Shown: one piece after another, positions 7,870-15,888 of the stretch
Layout of the letters: each line of letters starts with the position of its first letter
How positions within the stretch are numbered: the stretch's first letter is position 1
From: Bacteroidota bacterium
GTDB lineage: Bacteria; Bacteroidota; Bacteroidia; Chitinophagales; Chitinophagaceae
DNA length: 37,236 nt
Direction of reading: 5' to 3'
Assembly (NCBI GenBank): GCA_013286425.1
Contig: JABDFS010000027.1
Location: forward strand, 1-37,236
Notes under the pieces: model-generated
Databases searched by the model: none
The model's input: the letters and a program-made list of their open reading frames with translations, nothing else
What the model was told of the DNA's origin: nothing
Position numbers and translations under genes: made by a program

Positions 7870-9015
7870 ATGGAAATAAAATATAACAGCAGTTATCCAT
7901 CAATTGATGACCTGAGAAAAAGAGCGCAGAAAAAAATTCCGCGCTTTGCATTTGAATACCTTGATGGTGGTTGTAATGAAGATGTAAACCTGCATAAGAA
8001 TACAAGCGAGATAAGAGAGATTGAACTAAAGCCTTATTATCTTAAAAATTATACAAGTGCAGATCTGCGCACAGAACTTTTCGGCCATACATATGATGCG
8101 CCTTTTGGCATTTCACCTGTTGGTTTACAGGGTTTGATGTGGCCCAATGCGCCTGAAATACTTGCCCGTGCTGCATTTCAGCATAACATACCTTTTATCT
8201 TAAGTACCGTTACAACTTCATCTGTTGAAAGAATAAGCGAGCTTACTGAAGGCAATGCATGGTTCCAGTTGTATCATCCTGCGGAAGCAGAAGTTAGAAA
8301 CAGCGTGATACAAAGAGTGGCTGATGCAAATTATCCTGTGCTTGTTTTACTATGCGATGTGCCTTCGTTTGGTTACAGGCCAAGAGACATTCGCAATGGT
8401 TTGGCAATGCCACCGAAGATGACATTAAAAAACATTTTGCAGATAATGGGCAAGCCGGAATGGGCATTGAAAACATTGTTGCATGGCCAGCCTGAATTTG
8501 CCACGATGAAACAATATATGCCAAAAGGCATGAGCATGAAACAACTGGGCTTATACATGAATAAAACTTTTTCGGGAAGACTGAATGAAGAAAGAATAAA
8601 ACCTTTAAGAGATAAATGGAAAGGCAAACTGGTTTTAAAAGGCGTGGCAAGTGAAGAAGATACAGAGATGGCTTTGCGTTTAGGGTTTGATGGCATCATT
8701 GTTTCAAATCATGGAGGCAGGCAATTAGATGCAGGCCAGTCTTCAATACAATCTATGTTGCCCATTGTTGAAAAATACAAAAACAAATTAACCATTATGA
8801 TGGATAGCGGCATGCGCTCGGGCCCGGACGTGGCAAGGGTTTTAGCCAGTGGTGCAGATTTTACTTTTATGGGAAGATCATTTATGTATAGCGTTGCAGC
8901 GCTCGGCAATAAAGGTGGCAATCACATTATATCCATTTTAAAAACACAGGTAAAACAAGTGATGGAACAGGTATGTTGCACATCGGTAAAAGATCTGCCG
9001 CAACATCTTATTTAA
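7870..9015 (+). CDS. lldD: FMN-dependent alpha-hydroxy-acid dehydrogenase (L-lactate dehydrogenase-like)
   Basis: Predicted FMN enzyme of 381 residues oxidising an L-2-hydroxy acid, most simply L-lactate to pyruvate. Family blocks are in order: FEYLDGGCNED near the N-terminus, APFGISPVGLQGLMWP, ILSTVTTSSVE, WFQLYHP, VLKGV with the FMN lysine, the catalytic VSNHGGRQLDAG (His281, Arg284), and the phosphate-binding MDSGMRSGPDVARVLASGADFTFMGR. There is no signal peptide, so it is cytoplasmic or membrane-associated. Its place fits rhamnose catabolism: the aldolase/dehydrogenase downstream gives lactaldehyde and lactate, and this enzyme would pass the lactate to pyruvate. Other 2-hydroxy acids cannot be excluded from sequence. 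Confidence 0.9.
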   Translation: MEIKYNSSYPSIDDLRKRAQKKIPRFAFEYLDGGCNEDVNLHKNTSEIREIELKPYYLKNYTSADLRTELFGHTYDAPFGISPVGLQGLMWPNAPEILARAAFQHNIPFILSTVTTSSVERISELTEGNAWFQLYHPAEAEVRNSVIQRVADANYPVLVLLCDVPSFGYRPRDIRNGLAMPPKMTLKNILQIMGKPEWALKTLLHGQPEFATMKQYMPKGMSMKQLGLYMNKTFSGRLNEERIKPLRDKWKGKLVLKGVASEEDTEMALRLGFDGIIVSNHGGRQLDAGQSSIQSMLPIVEKYKNKLTIMMDSGMRSGPDVARVLASGADFTFMGRSFMYSVAALGNKGGNHIISILKTQVKQVMEQVCCTSVKDLPQHLI

Positions 9016-9055
9016 TGCTATTTTGTGTCAGATGATTTTTTCATACCAAAATATC

Positions 9056-10579
9056 ATGAGTCATATGATAAAACACTTTATACTGCAATCTTATTTGATT
9101 CAATCCTCAAAACGAATTCTGCTATTCATAATAACAACCATTTTTCTACCAGAGGCAAACCTTTCAGCACAGGATACATCTCCCGCATTGGTGGTTAACT
9201 GGGATAGCATCATCATGGTTTCAAAAACCACACCCACATTGCAGGTAGTAGAAAATCCTGCAGTGCGGCCTTCCTCTTCTATTCATGCAAATACATTCAA
9301 AGCATTGAAAGATTTGGGTGCAGATTATGTGCGCTATGTTCCCTGGTTCCCTTATCCTAAAATGGCTGTGGCAGAATTAAGAGCGCCCACAAAAGACAGC
9401 ACTTTCTGGGACTTTACTTACCTGGACAGTACAATGGAAGCAATCATGAATGCAACAAGCGGGCATAGTGTTGTAATAAACTTCAGCACAACACCTTCAT
9501 GGATGTGGAAGATAAATTATGATATGCCTTATCCAAAAGATGCTTACGAAGCGTTTTGGGCATATAATGATGGCAGTGAATTGCGTGATACAACTATGAA
9601 AGAACTTGCCGGTTATTATGCAAGGTTATTTAGCTGGTACACCAAAGGAGGCTTTACAGATGAGTTGGGTAAATTTCATAAATCAGATCATTTTTATAAG
9701 ATACCCTATTGGGAGGTTTTGAATGAGCCTGATCTTGAACACAACATTCCTGTTGAAATGTATACAAAGATGTACGATGCTATTGTTGGTGCGATCAAAA
9801 AAATATCTCCCGAAACAAAGTTCATCGGTATATCGCTTGCGTTTAATGCAAGGCCTGAATATTTTGAATATTTTCTTAATCCAAAAAATCATAAACCCGG
9901 CATTCCGTTAGACGGCATTTCTTATCATTTTTATGGAACAAGATCTTATGCTGATCAGCCTTTACAGGAGTATCAGTATGCATTCTTTGACAAAGCCAAT
10001 GCCTTCCTGGAGAAAGTACGTTTTATTGAAAGCATCCGTAAAAGGCTTTCACCTACAACTACTACAACTGTCAATGAGATTGGAACAATAATCGGCGAAA
10101 TGGATGGCAATAATATACCGGATGATTACTGGAATTTATCAGGTGCCATGTTTGCTTATATTTTTATTGAGCTGACAAAGATGGGTATTGATGTTGCCGG
10201 TGAATCGCAGTTGGTTGGCTATCCAACACAGTTCCCTGATGTAAGCATGATGAACTGGAAAGATGGCAAACCCAATGCACGTTACTGGACATTGAAATTG
10301 CTGAAAGATAATTTCGGCCCCGGTAATAAACTCGTTTATAGTGCTGTGAATAATGCTGATATTATTTCGCAGGCTTTTATTACATCTGCAGGAAAAAAAA
10401 TATTGTTGATAAATCCACGTAATAAAGAATCAAAAATAAACCTGCCTTCAGAAGCAATTATTGAAACTATATATTCAGTTGATGGCAGTAATGAAGAAAA
10501 TGGTATTGCGCAAACAAAGCCTGCAGGAAATTCTATAACGCTGAAACCTTTTGATGTAAAGGTTATACAACTGAAATAG
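9056..10579 (+). CDS. GH39-like glycoside hydrolase (clan GH-A)
   Basis: Exported glycosidase of about 507 residues. Candidate starts are ATG 9056 and ATG 9065; a TTG at 9023 is less likely. The hydrophobic segment SSKRILLFIITTIFLPEANLSAQ is a late Sec signal. The catalytic barrel shows YVRYVPWFPYPKM, NFSTTPSWMW, the acid/base motif YWEVLNEPD (Glu224 from 9056) and the probable nucleophile TVNEIGT (Glu341). These two glutamates on strands 4 and 7 define clan GH-A; overall similarity suggests GH39 (beta-xylosidase or related). A beta-rich C-terminal domain carries IISQAFITSAGKKILLINPRNK. Between the lactate dehydrogenase and RhaT genes it probably trims side chains of a rhamnose-containing glycan. 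The family number is a judgement; GH5- or GH30-type relatives are the alternatives. Confidence 0.75.
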   Translation: MSHMIKHFILQSYLIQSSKRILLFIITTIFLPEANLSAQDTSPALVVNWDSIIMVSKTTPTLQVVENPAVRPSSSIHANTFKALKDLGADYVRYVPWFPYPKMAVAELRAPTKDSTFWDFTYLDSTMEAIMNATSGHSVVINFSTTPSWMWKINYDMPYPKDAYEAFWAYNDGSELRDTTMKELAGYYARLFSWYTKGGFTDELGKFHKSDHFYKIPYWEVLNEPDLEHNIPVEMYTKMYDAIVGAIKKISPETKFIGISLAFNARPEYFEYFLNPKNHKPGIPLDGISYHFYGTRSYADQPLQEYQYAFFDKANAFLEKVRFIESIRKRLSPTTTTTVNEIGTIIGEMDGNNIPDDYWNLSGAMFAYIFIELTKMGIDVAGESQLVGYPTQFPDVSMMNWKDGKPNARYWTLKLLKDNFGPGNKLVYSAVNNADIISQAFITSAGKKILLINPRNKESKINLPSEAIIETIYSVDGSNEENGIAQTKPAGNSITLKPFDVKVIQLK

Positions 10580-10693
10580 TAACAATACAGAACTGAAACA
10601 TGCAACACCATTTTTATATTTTCCATTCATAACAGACCATGACAGTTGCATCTTCCAGGTAATATACTTTAGCTCAATAGAAAAAAATAACGA

Positions 10694-11773
10694 ATGCAGA
10701 TCATACTCGGAATTATATTTCACTTTATCGGTGGTTTTGCTTCAGGAAGTTTTTATGTGCCTTATAAAAAAGTAAAAGGCTGGCATTGGGAAAACTACTG
10801 GCTGATAGGTGGGTTGTTTTCATGGCTGATCATTCCGCCAATTGCAGCATGGCTTACCATTCCAAACTTTGCAGACATCATTGCACAAACAGGTGCTTCT
10901 ACTTTTTGGTGGACATACTTCTGGGGTATTCTTTGGGGAATCGGTGGTTTGATGTATGGACTTGGCATGCGCTATCTTGGTATGAGTTTGGGCAATTCAG
11001 TATTGCTTGGTTTTACATCTGCATTTGGCGCACTCGTTCCATCTATCTATTACAACTTTCATCCGCAGGATGGCAAAACAACATTCACTGATCTGCTTAC
11101 TACATCATGGGGCCGTATTGTACTTGCAGGCATCATCATTTGTTTGGTTGGAATTTATATCTGCGGCAGAGCAGGGGTTTTAAAAGAAAGAGAATTACCC
11201 GAGGAAAAAAAGAAAGAAAGCATAAAAGAATTCAATCTTGTAAAGGGCTTGATTGTTTGTATCATCTCCGGTATTCTCAGCGCCTGTTTTAATTATGGCA
11301 TTGAAGCGGGTGCACCAATGTCTGCTGTGGCAAACAATTTATGGAAGGCTGCACATCCCGGTGTTACAACAGAATTTTTGTATCAGAATAATGTTATTTA
11401 TATCGTGATTTTATGGGGTGGTTTAACAACCAACCTTATATGGTGCATGTTTTTAAATGCACGCAATAAAACATTTGGTGATTATACAAACCGTAATTAC
11501 CCGTTATTAAGAAATATTATTTTCTGTGCATTGGCAGGCACAACATGGTTCTTACAATTTTTCTTTTATGGCATGGGTGAAAGTAAATTAGGTAATGGCG
11601 CAAGTTCATGGATATTACACATGGCATTCATCATACTCGTTGCAAACATGTGGGGCTTTGCATTAAAAGAATGGAAAGGCGTTTCATCAAAAACAAAAAC
11701 AACAATTGTTATTGGTGTTATTACGATAATAGTATCGGTGGCATTGGTGGGTGTTGGTAATGCGATGAAGTAG
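10694..11773 (+). CDS. rhaT: L-rhamnose/H+ symporter RhaT
   Basis: Integral inner-membrane transporter of 359 residues with about ten hydrophobic helices and no signal peptide. It imports L-rhamnose released by the upstream rhamnosidase. Family features are the N-terminal GIIFHFIGGFASGSFYVPYK, WENYWLIGGLFSWLIIPP, WGIGGLMYGLGMRYLGMSLG, and the central loop KERELPEEKKKES, followed by ILSACFNYGIEAG and MGESKLGNGASSWILHMAF. A short palindromic repeat begins 4 bp after its stop and the aldolase gene starts 70 bp on, so the genes are probably co-transcribed. Confidence 0.95.
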   Translation: MQIILGIIFHFIGGFASGSFYVPYKKVKGWHWENYWLIGGLFSWLIIPPIAAWLTIPNFADIIAQTGASTFWWTYFWGILWGIGGLMYGLGMRYLGMSLGNSVLLGFTSAFGALVPSIYYNFHPQDGKTTFTDLLTTSWGRIVLAGIIICLVGIYICGRAGVLKERELPEEKKKESIKEFNLVKGLIVCIISGILSACFNYGIEAGAPMSAVANNLWKAAHPGVTTEFLYQNNVIYIVILWGGLTTNLIWCMFLNARNKTFGDYTNRNYPLLRNIIFCALAGTTWFLQFFFYGMGESKLGNGASSWILHMAFIILVANMWGFALKEWKGVSSKTKTTIVIGVITIIVSVALVGVGNAMK

Positions 11774-11776
11774 TAA

Positions 11777-11800
11777 TGCCCCCAACCCCTAAAGGGGAGT
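11777..11800 (+). repeat. 24-bp palindromic repeat, copy P1 (intergenic)
   Basis: The core CCCCTAAAGGGG is preceded by TGCCCCCAA and followed by AGT. It begins right after the RhaT stop codon. The same 24-bp unit recurs inverted at 11875 and 12715 and direct at 12577, inside the next gene. P1 and the reverse complement of P4 agree at 21 of 24 positions. Confidence 0.85.
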
Positions 11801-11843
11801 ATTAACCTGAACATTGATTATAAATTATAAGACAGAAATTATT

Positions 11844-14039
11844 ATGGAATCAAAAAATATAAACGCTCTTCAAAGCTCCCCTTCAGGGGCGGGGGGGCTC
11901 GACTTCAAACATGTTTCATATTTATGGAATGATGAGGAAGCTGCAAAACTTGCAGGCGATGAAGTAGCATTACTGGTATATCGTTCTAATTTATTAGGTG
12001 CAGATCTGCGCCTTACAAATTATGGCGGCGGCAACACATCATGTAAAGCAATGGCAACAGATCCTCTAACAGGAAAACAAGTTGAAGTAATGTGGGTGAA
12101 AGGCAGTGGTGGTGATTTGGGAACGATGAAAAGAAGTGGCCTTGCAGCCTTATACGTTGACAGGTTACGTGCTTTAAAAAATGTGTATCGTGGTATTGAA
12201 CATGAAGATGAAATGGTAGAGTTATTCAATCATTGCATTTATGATCTTGCATCAAAAGCGCCTTCAATAGATACGCCTTTGCATGGTTTTCTTCCATACA
12301 AGCACATAGATCATTTGCATCCTGATGCAGCCATTGCAATTGCAGCTGCAAAAGATGGTAAACAAATAACACAGGAACTATTCAACGGTACAATTGGTTG
12401 GGTTGAATGGCAACGGCCAGGCTTTGACCTGGGATTGAAATTAAAAGCAGCCGTTGATGAAAACCCAAACCTGCGTGGCATTATGCTGGGTTCGCATGGA
12501 TTGTTTACATGGGGCGATACAGCGTATGAAAGTTATATCAACACACTTGAAGTTATTGAACGTTGCGCTGAATATTTGCCCCCATCCCCTAAAGGGGGGA
12601 AGAAAACATTTGGTGGTGCAAAACTTCAATCATTACCAAAAGAACAACGGCTGCAAAAGGCCGCAGCTCTCATGCCCATATTAAGAGGCCTCTGTTCAGG
12701 CAGCGACTTACATAACTCCCCTTCAGGGGCCGGGGGCAAGAGGAGCATGATTGGCCATTTTACAGATGATGAGCGTGTGTTGGAATACATCAATTCAAAT
12801 GACCTGGAAAGATTAGCGCCGATGGGAACAAGTTGCCCTGATCATTTTTTGCGCACAAAAATTTCTCCGCTTGTTTTGAATCTTGCTGTCGATGAAGATG
12901 TAACCAATGCTGAATCCATCAAACAAAAATTACAACCACAGTTTGAAGAGTACAGGAAAATGTATGCAGATTATTACAACACCTGCAAACATCCGGACAG
13001 CCCTGCCATGCGCGATGCAAACCCTGTTATTATTTTATATCCCGGCGTAGGTATGTTCAGCTTTGCAAAAGATAAACAAACAACAAGGGTTGCCAGTGAA
13101 TTTTATATCAATGCCATTAATGTAATGAAAGGCGCTGAAGCAGTAAGCGAATACACATCGTTGCCGCGACAGGAAGCATTTAACATTGAATATTGGTTGC
13201 TGGAAGAAGCCAAATTGCAACGCATGCCTAAACCAAAACCATTGAGTGGGCGTATTGCATTGATAACCGGAAGTGCCGGTGGAATTGGTAAAGCCATCGC
13301 TAAAAAATTTGCAGAAGAAGGTGCATGCATTGTTATCAATGACATCAATGAAGAAAGAATGAAAGGCGCAATGGAAGAATTTCAAAAACAATTTGGAAGA
13401 GATACTGCAGCATCAACATTGCTTGATGTAACCAACAATGAAACAATTGAAAGAGCATTTACAGATGCAGTGCTTGCTTTTGGTGGTATTGATATTGTGG
13501 TGAACAATGCAGGCATCAGTATTTCAAAATCCATCACCGATCATTCAATCGCAGATTGGGATAAGCTATATGATATTTTGGTAAAAGGGCAATTCCTTGT
13601 TTCAAAGCTTGGTGTTGAAATTATGCGCAAGCAAAATATTGGTGGTGACATCATCAACATTGTTTCAAAAAATTCTGTTGTTGCAGGCCCAAACAATGCA
13701 GGCTATGGAAGCGCAAAAGCAGCACAGGCGCATCTTTCACGTTTGCTTGCGGCGGAATTGGGAGCTGATAAAATTCGCGTGAATACAGTAAATCCTGATG
13801 CGGTAATTGCAGACAGCAATATATGGGCTGGCGGCTGGGCTGAAGGCCGTGCAAAGGCTTATGGTATTAAAGTGGAAGAACTGCCGGCGTATTATGCAAA
13901 ACGCACATTGCTTAACGAAACAATTTTGCCTGAAGACATTGCTAATGCATGTTTTGTTTTTGTGAGTGGATTGCTGAATAAATCAACCGGCAATGTGTTG
14001 AATGTTGATGGCGGTGTGGCGGCTGCGTTTTTAAGATAA
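11844..14039 (+). CDS. rhaEW: bifunctional rhamnulose-1-phosphate aldolase / lactaldehyde dehydrogenase (RhaEW type)
   Basis: Cytoplasmic fusion enzyme of 731 residues. The N-terminal class II aldolase domain splits L-rhamnulose-1-phosphate into DHAP and L-lactaldehyde; the C-terminal short-chain dehydrogenase domain is thought to oxidise the lactaldehyde. ATG 11844 is used; the TTG at 11814 lacks support. Aldolase motifs: TNYGGGNTSCK (N59-), TPLHGFLPYKHIDHLHPDA and MLGSHGLFTWG, the His residues binding metal. SDR motifs: Rossmann TGSAGGIG (475-482), VNNAGIS and YGSAK (Tyr621, Lys625). The odd feature is three in-frame 24-bp palindromic insertions, read as SPSGAGG near residue 13, PPSPKGG after AEYL, and SPSGAGG after GSDLHN. 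They lie in linkers, so the enzyme is probably still active. Confidence 0.93.
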   Translation: MESKNINALQSSPSGAGGLDFKHVSYLWNDEEAAKLAGDEVALLVYRSNLLGADLRLTNYGGGNTSCKAMATDPLTGKQVEVMWVKGSGGDLGTMKRSGLAALYVDRLRALKNVYRGIEHEDEMVELFNHCIYDLASKAPSIDTPLHGFLPYKHIDHLHPDAAIAIAAAKDGKQITQELFNGTIGWVEWQRPGFDLGLKLKAAVDENPNLRGIMLGSHGLFTWGDTAYESYINTLEVIERCAEYLPPSPKGGKKTFGGAKLQSLPKEQRLQKAAALMPILRGLCSGSDLHNSPSGAGGKRSMIGHFTDDERVLEYINSNDLERLAPMGTSCPDHFLRTKISPLVLNLAVDEDVTNAESIKQKLQPQFEEYRKMYADYYNTCKHPDSPAMRDANPVIILYPGVGMFSFAKDKQTTRVASEFYINAINVMKGAEAVSEYTSLPRQEAFNIEYWLLEEAKLQRMPKPKPLSGRIALITGSAGGIGKAIAKKFAEEGACIVINDINEERMKGAMEEFQKQFGRDTAASTLLDVTNNETIERAFTDAVLAFGGIDIVVNNAGISISKSITDHSIADWDKLYDILVKGQFLVSKLGVEIMRKQNIGGDIINIVSKNSVVAGPNNAGYGSAKAAQAHLSRLLAAELGADKIRVNTVNPDAVIADSNIWAGGWAEGRAKAYGIKVEELPAYYAKRTLLNETILPEDIANACFVFVSGLLNKSTGNVLNVDGGVAAAFLR
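11875..11898 (-). repeat. 24-bp palindromic repeat, copy P2 (in frame in rhaEW)
   Basis: Inverted relative to P1: CTCCCCTTCAGGGGC followed by a G run. It is read as SSPSGAGGL in the N-terminal tail, before the family-conserved DFKHVSYLWND begins. Confidence 0.8.
12577..12600 (+). repeat. 24-bp palindromic repeat, copy P3 (in frame in rhaEW)
   Basis: TGCCCCCATCCCC, TAAAGGGG and GGA in the same orientation as P1. It is read as LPPSPKGGK between the family-conserved ERCAEY and FGGAK segments, i.e. in a linker. Confidence 0.85.
12715..12738 (-). repeat. 24-bp palindromic repeat, copy P4 (in frame in rhaEW)
   Basis: Inverted orientation, ACTCCCCTTCAGGGG then CCGGGGGCA. It is read as NSPSGAGGK between LRGLCSG and the conserved MIGHFTDDERV. 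Confidence 0.85.
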
Positions 14040-14040
14040 T

Positions 14041-14506
14041 ATCGTGAGTTGTCAGTGGTGAGTGAATCCTCATAAGTATTAACTTGTTACATTTCACTTA
14101 TCTCTTAAAATTATTTTTTTTATGTTCTTACAACTCGCACACCAAACTTGACGTTTACAAATTTTCACAGGAATTAGTATTAGAATGTTATAAAATGACA
14201 AGATTGTTCCCTTCTGATGAAAAATATGCAATGGTTCAACAAATAAGAAGAGCCGCATTGTCAGTTCATCTGAATATTGCAGAAGGTTCTTCCCGAAAAT
14301 CTGATACAGAAAGGAAACGATACTTTGAAATAGCAAGAGGTTCCGTCATAGAAATTGATACTGCCGTAGGGATTGCTTATAAATTGTTATATGTAAAACC
14401 AGAAGAGTTGCAACCGCTAGGCGATTTGATAGTAAAAAATTTTAAATTATTAAGTGGTATGATCAAGTGAGCAACTACTCACAATTGACCACTCACAACT
14501 CACGAT
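14041..14506. mobile_element. putative small mobile cassette: four-helix-bundle ORF between 21-bp inverted repeats
   Basis: The left end 14041-14061 starts ATCGTGAGTTGT and the right end 14486-14506 finishes ACAACTCACGAT. The arms are inverted copies over 21 bp with two mismatches. The left end begins one base after the rhaEW stop and the right end finishes one base before the ATG of rhamnose isomerase. The only gene inside is an S23-type four-helix-bundle protein, foreign to the pathway. Mobility is inferred from this framing; no transposase is present. Confidence 0.6.
14084..14470 (+). CDS. four-helix-bundle protein (S23/IVP family), uncertain start
   Basis: A small helical protein of the family found in 23S rRNA intervening sequences and as stand-alone genes in Bacteroidota. 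Family blocks: KLDVYKFSQELVLECYKMTRLFPSDEKYAM (interrupted here only for quoting: KLDVYKFSQELVLEC, then YKMTRLFPSDEKYAM), QQIRRAALSVHLNIAEGSSRK, RKRYFEIARGSVIEIDTAV and a last helix ending LLSGMIK. No ATG lies in frame upstream of HTKLDVYK. The only listed start is TTG 14084, and ATG 14122 is in another frame, so the 5' end may be damaged. It is flanked by the inverted repeats 14041-14061 and 14486-14506 and has no evident link to rhamnose use. Function unknown; the family is thought to bind nucleic acid or partner proteins. Confidence 0.75.
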   Translation: MLHFTYLLKLFFLCSYNSHTKLDVYKFSQELVLECYKMTRLFPSDEKYAMVQQIRRAALSVHLNIAEGSSRKSDTERKRYFEIARGSVIEIDTAVGIAYKLLYVKPEELQPLGDLIVKNFKLLSGMIK

Positions 14507-14507
14507 C

Positions 14508-15782
14508 ATGAAAATCGAAAAATCTAAAATAGAACAACACAATAGTGATCTTCAAAAAGAACATCAGCGCAAATTTGATTTTGCAGTCGCTGATGTCCCT
14601 GATGCAGATGAGTTGTTACAAAAGCTAACCGATTTCCAGGTGGCTATTCCTTCGTGGGCATTGGGCACAGGCGGCACGCGCTTTGGAAGATTTGGCGGTG
14701 GCGGCGAACCACGTAACCTTGAAGAAAAGATTGAAGACATTGGTTTATTGCATGCACTCAATAAATCGAGCGGCGCTATCTCTTTGCATATTCCATGGGA
14801 TATTCCGGAGAATGCTTCTCATATAAAAGCATTGGCCGCGGAAAATGATCTGAAGTTTGATGCAATGAACTCAAATACTTTCCAGGATCAACCGGACCAG
14901 CAATACACTTACAAGTTTGGCTCAATGCAAAATGTAAATAAAGCCATTCGCAAACAAGCCATCGAACACAATATTGAAGTAATAAAATATGGAATTGAAT
15001 TAGGTTCAAACGCACTCACAGTATGGCTTTCAGACGGATCATGTTTTCCCGGACAGTTGAATTTCAGAACAGCTTTTCAAAATACATTGGAAAGTTTGCA
15101 GGAAGTATATACAGCATTACCGGATGACTGGAAAATGTTTGTTGAATACAAAGCGTATGAACCTAACTTTTATTCAACAACCGTTGGCGATTGGGGACAA
15201 TCATTGTTGTATGCAACAAAGCTTGGCAACAAAGCATACACATTGGTTGATCTTGGCCATCATTTACCGAATGCAAATATTGAACAGATTGTTTCCCTGT
15301 TATTAATGGAAGGGAAACTTGGCGGTTTTCATTTTAATGACAGTAAATATGGTGATGATGATCTTACTGTTGGCAGCATCAAACCTTATCAGCTCTTTTT
15401 AATTTTTAGTGAACTGGTTGAAGGAATGGATGCAAAAGGAATGAACCATGCAACAGATTTAGGTTGGATGATAGATGCATCACATAATGTAAAAGATCCG
15501 CTGGAAGATTTGTTACAATCAGTAGAAACGATCATGGTAACGTATGCACAGGCTTTATTGGTTGATAGAAAAAAATTAGTTGATGCACAAAACAACAATG
15601 ATGTTGTAACAGCGCAGGAAATTTTGCAAAGCACTTTCCGCACTGATGTGCGCGCATTGGTTGCAGAAGCAAGGTTAAGAAGTGGCGGCGCGTTAAATCC
15701 ATTATCGGTATATCGCAGCGAAAGAGTAAGAGAGAATTTGATTAAAGAAAGAGGGAGTAAAACAGTGGCTACGGGCCTATAG
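14508..15782 (+). CDS. rhaI: L-rhamnose isomerase (RhaI type)
   Basis: Cytoplasmic metal-dependent TIM-barrel isomerase of 424 residues converting L-rhamnose to L-rhamnulose. It is the Pseudomonas stutzeri-type enzyme, not the E. coli RhaA type. The N-terminal loop has VAIPSWALGTGGTRFGRF. Metal and catalytic positions fall at a constant offset of six from those I recall for the P. stutzeri enzyme: Glu213 (FVEYKAYEP), Asp248 and His251 (VDLGHH), His275 (FHFND), Asp283 and Asp285 (YGDDD). ATG 14508 directly follows the four-helix-bundle cassette, so its leader has been replaced by the cassette end. Next comes rhamnulokinase after a repeat-filled 106-bp gap. Confidence 0.94.
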   Translation: MKIEKSKIEQHNSDLQKEHQRKFDFAVADVPDADELLQKLTDFQVAIPSWALGTGGTRFGRFGGGGEPRNLEEKIEDIGLLHALNKSSGAISLHIPWDIPENASHIKALAAENDLKFDAMNSNTFQDQPDQQYTYKFGSMQNVNKAIRKQAIEHNIEVIKYGIELGSNALTVWLSDGSCFPGQLNFRTAFQNTLESLQEVYTALPDDWKMFVEYKAYEPNFYSTTVGDWGQSLLYATKLGNKAYTLVDLGHHLPNANIEQIVSLLLMEGKLGGFHFNDSKYGDDDLTVGSIKPYQLFLIFSELVEGMDAKGMNHATDLGWMIDASHNVKDPLEDLLQSVETIMVTYAQALLVDRKKLVDAQNNNDVVTAQEILQSTFRTDVRALVAEARLRSGGALNPLSVYRSERVRENLIKERGSKTVATGL

Positions 15783-15788
15783 CAAACT

Positions 15789-15872
15789 GTTGAACCACAA
15801 AGACACAAAGGCGCAAAATAAAACGCCAGGACTTTGTGCAGCTTCGTGAATTCGTGGCTTGGCGGTTTCAAC
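15789..15872. repeat. imperfect palindromic intergenic repeat between rhaI and the kinase gene
   Basis: GTTGAACC (15789-15796) and GGTTTCAAC (15864-15872) are inverted. Inside them CACAAAGGCG (15804-15813) faces CGCC-AGGA-CTTTGTG (15824-15838). The word ACCACAAAGACACAAAG resembles the CACAGAG-type repeats at 21469 and 26608. It lies within the probable operon and may fold in the mRNA. Confidence 0.6.
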
Positions 15873-15888
15873 ATTATTACAATCAATC

